Source of the DNA: Siderastrea radians
Lineage: Eukaryota; Cnidaria; Anthozoa; Scleractinia; Rhizangiidae
NCBI GenBank assembly: GCA_964017195.1
Contig: OZ024900.1
Location: 32,256,641 to 32,320,640 of the forward strand
Direction: 5' to 3'
DNA: 64,000 nucleotides
Part shown: one piece after another, positions 38,901-50,900 of the stretch
Position numbering within the stretch: the first letter of the stretch is position 1
How the letters are laid out: each line of letters begins with the position of its first letter
Notes under the pieces: model-generated
Database searches by the model: none
Seen by the model: the letters and a program-made list of their open reading frames with translations, nothing else
What the model was told of the DNA's origin: nothing
Made by a program: the position numbers and the translations under genes

Positions 38901-41900
38901 CAGTAAACTAAAGAGTCTACGACATTTAGGCCTAGGAGAGATACCTCGTCCGCGTTTCTTAAACTGCACCTAAAAGGCTGATTTTGTGCGAAGAACGTGT
39001 TCCCTCATTTCATGCGTTTAAGGACCTCTTTTCCGCGCTAGTAGCTCCCCTAAAAGTCTGTGTATTGAAAACTAAACGCAAAGCAAATTAATTAGTCAAT
39101 TAGGCATAATTTTTTGCAACGGTGTGTGTTAAATACGTGATTCGTGAAATGTTTCAAAAAACGTACGTGATTCGTGATTTGAACGAAAATAGGCTCGTGA
39201 TTCGTGATCAGCCCCCCCCCCCCCCCTTTACCACCCTGCTCTCCGGATAGAAAAAAAAGTACCAATGTAAATAAAAAAGAAAGAGTCCAAAAAATTTAAC
39301 CAGGTAGTTGAAGTAAACTAACGTCATGATGTACATATTTGATAGTATACAGGAATTAAGAAGGGAGCAACATGCAGTAACCGTTTTCACACTTAAAGTT
39401 TCCCCAGTTTACATCGCAATCTAGTCTCCTACGCAGCCGATTTTAGTTGCAATCCAGCTGGTAGTTGTTTGATCCTCTTTCGTTTACACTGCAATTCAAT
39501 TTTCGTAACGTTGCTTGTAAAAGGCGTATTTTCTTCATTGGTTGATAAAATAACACAGATAGTCGGTACATAATATCTTGCTTACAAAAAGAGATGAAAT
39601 GCGACTCAGAAATGGCCTGAACTGAACTGAACTGAACAACGTTATTAATGTGTCTTGTCTTCTAGCCGGCTTGTCTTGTGTCTTGTCTTCTGTAGCCTAC
39701 TAATCGGGGACACCTAATAGTTAACATTTAATTAAGTATAAGATTACATTCAGTGTTTTAAAAATGGTAATTACAATTTTCCTACCTAAATAACATTAAT
39801 AAAAGACTGTAAAAGATTAAATAAGAATTTAAATGTAAATGAAGCTACATTAATAGTAACAAAACATTAAATGATTGTTACAATAAAATAGTATTGACTC
39901 TGATCAATCTGCAAATAAGCCAAAGCTTTAATTCAGTAAGGAGAGCCTCAAGTATTGCACAAGTGGCAATTTGTGGCCTGTTGGTTTTTTGGTGCTCAAA
40001 GTGATTGCAGTGGCCTGAAAAGGCAATGACACCTCGTATTTTTGTGTGTACTGTAAAAGTAGAAATAGTTGTACATAAGAAGATAAAGTAAACTCGATAT
40101 GGACTTGATGCATCATCAAATTCATGCATCTAAGAGCCGATTTAGACAATGCAACTTGTTCTTGCATGCAATATATGCGTACTAATAGCCTTCGACGCTA
40201 ATCGTTTCGTGTAAATAACAGCTATAACTTGCTCACGATTGTCACGCAGGACATAAAAAAGGGCGCAGGATTTTGGATTGTTGCCGAGTACTGTAACCTT
40301 TAAGCATGGTACTAAATAGTTCCACATAAATGCGACTATGACATAAACCTGTTTTTACTTTTTCAGGATCAGCCGGTACATCCAAGCGTGGGAAAGTAAA
40401 GCGCATTGTCTCGTCATTCATGTCTTCACCCGCTTTTCAACCAGTTGCTTCAACATTGTAAGTAGTCTGTCTAATGACCATTTCTAATTCATGTGGCTTG
40501 GAATGATAAGAAGTGTAGTCCCTTTGGCGGTTTGGATGCCTTTGTGTTAAGTAGGAAAACACGACTTAAGTTACAATATTGGTACTGAAACCAGGTGTTT
40601 AAGAGAATTTTCGCAAAATCTGTGTTTTTAAAAATTTGCTTATTACGAACTGACGAAATCAGACCGAAATCAGACAAAAGATGTTTCCGGCCAAATCTGA
40701 TGGAAGTAGTTGTGGAAACAAGAATCCGTACACGTTTAATTCTTCTATACATTTCTTTACCGTATTTCGCAGGAATATTTGACAGGGTGACAGTCAAATT
40801 TACACAAAAACACATTTTCTGTAACCATTTACCAAAGAATTGAGGGTGCGTTTCTTTGGGAAAATCCAAATCCGGATTCTTGTATCCAAAAACGGATTTT
40901 GCGTTTCTTTACCTAAATCCGAAAATGGATTAATCACGGATTAGTGATCTGAAGAATCCACACTCCGAGTGGATACATCAGATCAAATCTAAATCCGGAT
41001 TTTTAGGATTCATGATCCGTGCGTTTCTTTGGGGGACGGATCCGAAAATAGTACATCTGTCAAGCGGTCTTCCATGCAAATTTACTGGTCTTGCCCTATT
41101 TTCTCTCGATCTTGCGTGACAAAACATTCGATCGTGAAAAAGAAAATTCAGGTGATTATTCCGTTCCGTATATTTGAAAAGTTTTCTCCAAAAGTACAGA
41201 CAGAAATACTGACACGTCAGGATAACTTCATTTGTGTGCCATTTCTGTAATTCAGGGACCAGATTTTGCTAACTTTGAACGCAGATAGCGAGTTCACTTG
41301 AACTACTGCAGATACTGTCCTTGCTTATAAATTATTTGTATTCCATTCTAGTTGAATTCTTGGGCAGTACGAGAGAAATATCGTTCTGACATATATATTG
41401 CGTTTCTTTGGTGTCAAAGAATCCATATGATCTGCGATCACAAATCCGTTTTCGGATTTTCCCAAAGAAACGCACCCTGAGACACTCTTGGTAAAGAGCA
41501 TCGTCTTTCGATATTTTCATAATCGTGCCTTGTCCTCCCTCCCGCCGCTCCCATCAGTGGTGTACGTTACATTCAATCCTTCCAATATGAAGGGGGAACG
41601 AGATCATAAAGGGGAACAGAATTTAAGTTAATTGCTTATGTTTTCAACAACAGAGCATTTTAGGGAAAATACCAGTTTTGATGAGCGTGCTTCAGTCATG
41701 ATTTTCCAACTGGTTGTAACTTAGCTTTGTTGAATTGATTTGGGTTTATTGTCATTCTATAATTTGTCGTTTGTTTTGCAGTCCAAGTCATGAACACCAT
41801 CTCCTCCCCCCTGGGGAAAAAGTGCTTGTAGTGGTGAGTGAAAAGGAGACAAGCTCCATCATTGCCTACACGCTAAGGTAAGGAATAAACATAGGCACGT

Positions 41901-44900
41901 ATAGAGTGCATAGTGTCTTGTTGGTATTTAGTGAAGGAAAAGGAATAAACATAGGCACGTATAGAGTACGGAATAAACATAGGCACGTATAGAGTGCATA
42001 GTTTTTTGAAGGTATGTAGTGAAGGAAAAGGAATAAACATTGGCCAGTATAGTCTGCACAATATTTTGTAGATTTGCAGTGACTTCTGTGCCTGAAGTGA
42101 AGGAAAGACATAGACGCGTATAGAGTACACAGTGTTTTGTAGATACATTGCCTGTACACTGACGTCAGGAGTAAACATAGGCACATGTAGCGTGCAGATT
42201 GTTTTGTAGATATACAGTGAGGAGACCACAGCCTCAGCCACACATTCTTGGGACACTTGACGCCTTGTATGCGGCTACCCCTCTCCCCGTTCAACGTTGA
42301 AAAAAAAAATTGTCATTTTACGCAGAAAATACCAAATTTTGTAGTCTTTTAAACATTGCCAAGGGGGAAAGGGGGAGAAGACGGCAAGGAGTCCCAAGAT
42401 TATTGGCCGAGGCTGCAGCTCCATCATTGCCTACACACTGAGGAAAGAAATAAACATAGGCACTTGTAGCATACACAGTGTTTTGTAGATTTGCAGTGAG
42501 AAGACCAGCTCCTAAACGTTGCCCCACGAAAGTACTTATCAAGTTAGTGTCCATCTTGTACTTATGTGAAAACATCTTTCTTGTTTGTCTATGCTAGCAC
42601 TACAGAATATAATGAGCGCCTGCACAAGATTCGGCGGACTCTGTCAGACATCAAAAATGAAGCAACTCGGGAACTTCAGCTAAGCAAGAGGTAAGAGGTG
42701 TGCTGATATCAGTAATATATTTTGGTACTATAAATTGTCGCAGTATTGGCTTATTTAATTCCGTACTCTAAATAGAGTGATAACATTTCAGGAGTAGTCT
42801 TGAGTAATAGCATCACTCTCATGGTGAAATGTCAGTAAATATTTTACTTGTCATTTTTAGTTAGAGAATGGGCATCAGTCCATTGTTAGCAGATTATACT
42901 AAGAGCTCATTATGGGGTTACAGTATGCTGCATGAGAATGAATATACGAAGTAATCATATATGTGAACTGCGGATGAAATAATGAAATGATGACGACCAT
43001 CGCAGTTTTGAAAAAATTCAGGCTTGAACGGGATTCGAACCCATGACCTCTGCGATACAGGTGCAACGCTCTAACCAATGCTCTAACCAACTGGGAGCTG
43101 GTCATTTCTGAATTGGTATTAATCCCGTAGATGGTGAGCAAACGAGAATAAATATATGAAGTAATCATATATGTAAACTGCAGATGAAATAATAATGAAA
43201 TGGTGACGACCATCGCAGTTACAACCCTCCAAGTTAAGACCATTTTAGTCGCCATGGCGACTAAAATTTTGGAGCTGGCGACTTAATTGGAACCGAAGTC
43301 GCCAGCCTGGCGACTAAAATTGAGAAGAAGGATTGAAACATGAGCTTAGTTTAGCGACTCAAATTTTTCACTGGCGACCAAACTTGAGCAGTGGGTGGCC
43401 AAATGGCCACTAAAGAAAAAAATAAACTTGGAGGGTTGCTGTTAAGGATATCAACTTGATAAAAGATAAAACAACAACCTGAAAAAATTCAGGCTTGAAC
43501 GTATGTTTGCACGAGTTTTAAGTCAATTATGTGATAAGAAAACAAGTTTACTCTGGTTACCTAGAGCACGTTTGAAAATTTTAATCACGAAATACCAGAG
43601 TAAAGCCACACACTGTTAAAACTGTCATTTGCTTTCCTTTCAGCGACTTTGGTAAATCTGTGGACGTACCTTCCAAAGGACAATCACTCGATGTTCCTCG
43701 TGTTTCAGACAAGTATATCAGAGTTGACTCTGGTTCAGACTCAGGTGAAGGTAAGAAAAACGAGCTAAACAGGTTCAACAGAAAGCAATTGGCTAAACAG
43801 GAAAACAAGTAGGTTAAACAGAAAGAAACATAATTCACAGGTTTTACAGGAAGGAACAGAATCAACTCTTTCACGGCAGCTTTTTCCTTACCCTGCCACC
43901 CGTTCTCCAGTCCGGGAAAAGTAAGGGGGAAATAGTTTCTTTTTCGGGGCGTGAAGAGACGAGTAAGGGAATCTTGAATTAAACTGTAGAACATTGTCAT
44001 CACAGTCCATGAAAAGTCAAGGGAAGACATTTCATCTTCAGATTCATTGAGGTTTTTGAAATTGACTTGATTTGAAACGCGGCCAACTTTAAAAAAGTAT
44101 CGATGGACTTAAGTAGCTTTTTTGACAATAGACGTGTGTCATTCAGACAATTTTTGATGCTTTATTTGCAGAATAGGCCTAATTCGGGGATCAGTCGCGA
44201 AATTTTCTTCCTTCTCGTAGATGGCAACCCATCCTGCAAGACGAGGTTGCCTAGTTACACTGTGTACCAATAGGCAAAAGAGTTACTTATTCACACCTGC
44301 TGGCTTATAGGGTAGTGAGATGCTTTTGGTTATTGGGTGACAGCAACCATAGCATGTGTTGTCAAGTATGTTAATCCCATATGATATATCTGTCAATTAA
44401 AAAATGATATATCTTTAATGGCACATTCAGGCTTCGTGCATCTTGAGTTTGTTGATCCCGAGGCGGGTCACGGGACGGGACAAGATGGAGAAACACTCAG
44501 CGTCCTTTCTTCCGCCAACCTTGAGTTCATGAAAAGCAGCGTGGAGCTAAAAGCAGATCATGATCATTACAGTAAAGTGGACAGAGTCAAGTACACTAAG
44601 GGCAAACATACTCCAACTAAAGACGACGCCAAGAAGGCGGAAAATAGCTTAACTCAGGATGGACAAGTACAAGATGATATTGGTGAGTAAAATAGCTGAT
44701 TCTCTTAAGTCTTTATACATGAACATCCCAAATCATGCAATACACATCTGCTGACATTTCGATATTTTCTGTTGTAGATCTTGTGCAGTTTGGTTTCCAA
44801 CGGAAAGATGCCACCAAAACGCCAGTCGATTTTCACGTCAAGCATCGTAAGAACTTCTTTGTTTGATTGTTTGTTTGTTTTGTTTTGTTTTGTTTTGTTT

Positions 44901-47900
44901 TTTTCCTTTGTCTTTCTCACTTGTAGTTAACTAGTCATATAGCGTTCAATGATTTGATTTTGCTGGTCATGTGATCTTTGCAAACAAAAAGAGAATGCGT
45001 GACGAGTTGAAAGTTTTGTCACGCAATCTTTCGTTCTTTGTTGAGGGGAAGAGAGATTGCGTGATGTTCAAAAAAGATTCGTCACCTAATGTTTCATTCC
45101 CTGGGGATAGAAAAAAGATGCGGGATGAACTAAAAAGACACGTCACGTAAATAGCATCTCGGACTGAAAGACATCTCCACGCCGTGATCATTTCTCTCCT
45201 GTGAAAAGCGGCGTCTCAGCAGAAGTCTTCTTGTTAAAGTTTTAGTTTTTCTTTTTTCTTTTATTTATTTTTTCATTTTAGAGTTTGCTGATAACACGTG
45301 CCGATTCTACTGCAGTATTTACTATGCTGAGCAGTTTAGGTTGCTGAGGAAAAGGATCTTTCCTGATGGCGAGGAGAAGTAAGAACTTTGTTGGGTTACG
45401 CTTTGTAAAAATACTTATTTTAACACTGTCTCATACATTATCCCCTCCTTCACCACCAACCAAGCCGAAGAGCCCCAGTACGTTTGTTGGCTCATTTGAC
45501 AGGTGCTTTTTTTTGCGACTTATTGGAATTTCAGGAATAGGCGGTTATCTGTGATTCCTGTAAATGACTGTATTTTACTGGGGTTTATCCTGAAATATCC
45601 AGCGTAGTAGTCCATTTATTCTTTGTCATCTTGCTGTATCCTTCAGTAAGTAAATCATTTTACGGGGTAGTATCTCTCTCCATCCACGTATTTTATGGGA
45701 TTTTAAGCTTCTCCTCTCGTGTAATAGGCCATTTTACAGTTATGTGCTCAGTGCCCTGGCCTTTGAATAGAAGCGAGGCTGAAGGTGACCTTGTTTCGTG
45801 AAAAGCTTCCTGCCTTTCAGGTGCAAATCCCGCCATTCTCATGCTGACAAGCCTGTGATCATAATCATATACATCTGAAAAGCAGGAAGGTTTGTAACAA
45901 AACAAGATCACCTTCAGCCTCGCTTCTATTCAAAGGCCAGGGCACTGGGCAGCCAACTGTAAAATGGCCTATTAATCATACGTTTGTCTTTATCAGATAC
46001 ATTCGTTCGCTTCAGCACTCAGTCGCATGGGGAGCTCGTGGTGGAAAGTCTGGTTCTGCTTTCTTCAAATCACTTGGTGAGTAAAGGTATTACCAGATTT
46101 ATTCCGATTGTTAAGACACCAGTTAATTTTCCTTTTCCGTTCCCATTACAGACGACCGGTTTGTAATGAAGCAGATGTCAAGGCAGGAGTTGCAGTGCTT
46201 CCTGGAGTTTGCTCCTCATTACTTCCGCTATGTCAATAAAGCGCTTGATGAACAGGTATGTCATCACGTGACCGGATGTGATCGTACGTTCGTTTCCTCT
46301 CCCATCCCCCTCCGCCACAGGCAGCCCAAGGTCTTTCTGTGGGCAACATATATGTTGTACCATCTTTCGTAATATCAGTTATGGCTGGAAATATAAGGAT
46401 TTGTATGGGAATTCTGGCTAGTAAGCAACGTGCTGTGGGAACAAGGTATGGGACTTTTAATAAGAACTTTTCGTGTTCAACAATCTACTTAAATCTATTA
46501 CCAGATTCCCCACACAAATCCTTGCTTTTCCAGCCATTGCCGTTATTGCGTGATACGGCACAATGTGTAGCTGAATGTTGCAGCACGAGCTTGGGGTGCC
46601 TGTGTCGTCGCTCTTCCTCTGCAACTGAGCTCTCTGGATTGAAATCAGTCAAATCTGTATTGAGCAAACACCTTATGTAGCAGACAGATGTCAAGTCCCG
46701 AAAATTAGTGAACTTACTCAACAGGACGGTTGAGGAAAGAAAACGTCAAATCACAAAAGACCAGCTCCCAGTTGGCTTGATAGCTCAGTTTGTTAGAGCG
46801 ATGCACGGTATTACAGGGTCGTAGGTTCGAGTCCTCTTTCACGCCTGCATTTTGTTTTTCAGATTCTTCTTTTCAACTGCCCAAGTTATTTCGTTCACTG
46901 CTATGGTCGTCATCATTTCTTTAAATGACCTTTTATGACCAAAGTGACAGCTGTGTACGCAGTTTAACATGCTATTTGGTTTACACTGCCGCCCTTTTAT
47001 CGTTTAAGACATGAAAATAACAAGAAAAATTTAAGTAAAATTGCACGTTGTGGGTGAGTAGTTGTCCCGCCGCTCACACATGGACATCTTGCCGTCCTCT
47101 TTCCTTAGCCGTCCACAGATCGATAGCAATGTTGTTATTAGTATTTGGGAGAAAGTGTTTTACTCAGAATTTAACCACTCGTAGAATCGATATATTCGTT
47201 GCTCATTCCCGAGTTGTCGCTAAGGTATTTTCGGATATCGACAATCTTCGGAAATCCTCTGAACTCTTCAGAAACGTAAAATTACCGTCGCGAGCAGAGC
47301 AAGTCACATACTCTTCATATTTTAATTGCCTCACATTGTTATGTTAACAGCGACCCACTTTGCTGGCGAAGATGTTGGGTATATACAGAATCGGTTACAA
47401 GAACTCGCACACAAGCGCCACCATGAGGCAAGATGTGTTGGTCATGGAAAACTTGTTTTACGACCGCAAAATTGACAAGGTAACGACATGAGCTTGTTGG
47501 CTGGTGAGGGATAAGAGGGACATTTTTGTAGTATATTAATTTCTGGTTAAGTGATTTAATGTGTAGTACACGATACTTTATAACAGTCGCTGACAAAGAA
47601 GCATATAACATGTCAGGTTCATAGGAGGAACTTGATAAATATCTTTGAAGTTACAGCCATTTTAATCGTGGCCATTCAGGGCCAAAAACTCTTATCAGTA
47701 GTTTCAGTGCTTTCATTGAATAATTTTTTTAACAAACCTGAGGCACGTTTCTCGAAAGTCCCGAAAACATTTCGGTCCCGAAAAGTCATTTGTAAAAATA
47801 TGAACAACTCATTCTACAAGGCCGTTATTTTGACATATTTGCAAGGTGAGAAATATTTAGTAACTTCTAGCTAAGTTTCATGCTTAGAAACTGTTTTGTT

Positions 47901-50900
47901 TACAAGATATAGTATGAATTGTCGTGCCCAAAATCGACCCGAAAATTTTCGGGGCTTTTGAAAAACGCGCCTGGTCCGTTATTTTTATGTTTCCAGTGAA
48001 GAAAATGTACCTTTTTCCTTTTCAAAGTTTTACGGAAAATAGCTGCCATAGCCTCCCTAATCCACCTCCAAACAGGTGCTAAGTAATTGCTGGAAAACAG
48101 GTAGAATACAAGGGGATAAAACCACGATGAATAGCAACCAATTCAAGGAGAGTATCACTCGTCGTTGTTTTATGCTTTGGAATGTCGAAATAAATATAGG
48201 ACATTGCTTCTTCACAAAGTACATCTTACGTACCTCTGTTCTGAGCTTTTTTTCGTCTGGTTTTGCTCAGTTTTAAAGGGGCATAGTCACGCTATTTTAG
48301 GTCACTTTAAAAAGAAAAAATATGTCCTCACATCAACGAACGCCCGCAAATAATGGTCTAGTTTTGTTACCAAAGACTATATTACTTCACCGAAACTATT
48401 TTTTGTCGTCTGTTGCTACGGATGGCACGGATGGGAATGGATTGCAACTTGAAAAAATTAGGCTAAACTTTTCAAAATCTTTTAGCGTGTTGACATTAAA
48501 TCAATATTAAATGGTCATGGTTTGTTTTCTCTTAATGAAATTAAGTTAATATGTTCCTTTAAATGTTCAAACACAATGTTGGGCAAGGATAAAGTTAGTT
48601 ACCCATAATTTTAGCACAGTTTTGACCAAAAATCTGCGAAATCCTCGTGACTATGCCCGTTTAAGTTTCATATCAGAAAAAATTTTATGGAATTGGTCAT
48701 CTATAAGTTGTTTATGTGTTAATGATATCTTTCTTTTTGCAGACTTTTGATTTAAAAGGTTCCATGCGCAGCCGCTACGTTCAAACTTCTGGGATGAAAA
48801 ATGACGTTCTTTTGGACGAAAATCTGCTTGAAAGTGAGTAATGTCACATCGCATCTTGTATTAGAGAACCTTCATGCTCACATTCCCGGAAGAGATGATG
48901 CTAACTATTTATTTCTAAGACAAAACGCCGTGGAAATTTGAAGAAAGCGAGCTAAGTCAGAGGCGGCGGGGCGTTTTGAAACGTGGGGAGTCTCATCGTA
49001 CACCAAGCCAAGTGCATAGCCCTACTCAAATTTCCCAAAATGTCCTTTGCATAGTTCGTTGGCACAAGGAAACCTTTTTGCCATCTTAACGTTGTTTAGT
49101 GTGTACGTAATTGATTTGTTACAATGCATAAGTAGGCAGTTCAGACGATCCTGCTTCATGGTGCTTCTTAGGTTGTTCTTTAGTCGTCGGAGGGCAGAGT
49201 AACCTGACGTACTTCGGGCAGCGCAGCTCTCACTTCATCATGTACGAGGTGAAGCTGGTGCCCTAGCCTGCCGCAGTCTATGTCAGTTCCAAAGCAAGAC
49301 CTTTGCAGCACTTCCAAATGCTCGCTGAAGTTGTCGCCGTTTTCTGCGTCCACAAGAAGTTTCTCCACCTTAACTTGACTCGGTTGAATCAGCTTTCTAA
49401 TTGCGTTTTAACTTTGCTGCAGGCTTCATAGTATTGCGCCCTATAATAATCCTGATGACATTCAAACCGATGAGGAGGAGCTCCGTCATCAAGCCTGGCA
49501 GGGGCTCTCCTGTATCGTGGCAGCACTGGTTCGCCAGACTTACCCTCTGACAAGGAGACTCATGACTCGTAAAATTTATTGAACAGCGCAGTTGGCTATG
49601 GTGATTCAGCGGTAATAGCTTCTTACAGAGTCGCATCTTTCCCCTGCAATGCCGTAGAAAGCTGCTCTGCAGCTCCAAATAGAAGATAGCCAAGTTTAAG
49701 ACCAAACACAGAGTCAAATTTATCGAGGTTTGATAGCACTCCGTTTGCCCTCTGTCCATACTCACCGTGTTTGGTGTCGCTGATCTCTTCTATTGTCTGC
49801 TGAAGGACAACGTAGTCCTCAAGAACAGCATTGAATGCTGCCGGAGTTGTTGAAAAAAAAGTCCTGCAACATATTATTTCACTAAGCGCGATCCTGGTGA
49901 AACGATTTGTGAAAAGATCACGACAATGAATATTTTGTCCAGTCAATTTAATGCTGTGCTAGCGATATTTTCGGCACCGAAACGTGGCAAGGGGGGGGGG
50001 GGGTTAACCCCGCTAAATTTTCGTTTGGGGGGGGGGCTACAGCCCCGCTGCCCCGCTGCCCCCCTGCTCCGCCGCCTCTGTAAGTGAAAGCTGACACATC
50101 TATGCAAGCGTTGACGGGATTATATCTCTCCAAGAGGAAATACGGATAGATCATTTTTTAACTGTATATAGGATATTTTACTATCCTTGTTTCAGTGATT
50201 AATCTTAGACGTTTGTTGTCAGAGTATCTTTGTGACGTTTAAAAGAAGAAGTCGTCTTCCGCGCTCGATTTTACTCTTGGAGGAGACTGGAAGTAGGGCT
50301 CGGAAATGTTCAAATAAACAAAATTTCTTGTGTTCCATTTTAACCGGGGCAAAAGAGGTACTGTTGGCGGTATTCCACAACTTTTGATATTTCTTTCCTG
50401 GGAATTTTTTATTGGTTTCGCTCTCCACTAGTACACCACAAATCTCCGTTTTCAAACTCTTCAACTTTAACGCCTTTTTTAAAGCCTCTTATTTACGTAT
50501 AGGTTAGCTCACCGTAACTATTAAAAATATATCTCTTCGGATGGGACCTGAACATTTTCGCGCTTTCTTCTTTTTGCAGTGATCCGTGAATGCCCGATAT
50601 TTATCCGTCCGCACTCCAAAGCAATTCTGTCACGTGCGATTCATAACGACACAGAATTCCTAGCACAGCAGATGGTTATGGATTATTCACTGTTGGTCGG
50701 TATAGATGAAGCCAGGTCTGAACTTGTCATTGGCATTATAGGTGAGCAATACGTATCTGTTTAGGAATTTCAACATCTGGCCCCAGTTGTTCAAACGTTG
50801 GATAGCGCTATTCACCGGATAAATCACTATCCAGTGGATAAGTGTTAGGGAAATCAATTGCGTTATCCCCTGGATAGAGATTTATCCGGTGAATAGTGCT

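Noticed and set aside
41866..42294. Minus-strand frames with Thr/Leu/Cys repeats
   Set aside because: They follow the 60-bp tandem repeat after exon 29.
46771..46850. Functional tRNA gene
   Set aside because: A and B boxes are present but no matched acceptor stem; a second copy with the same non-tRNA tail shows it is a SINE.
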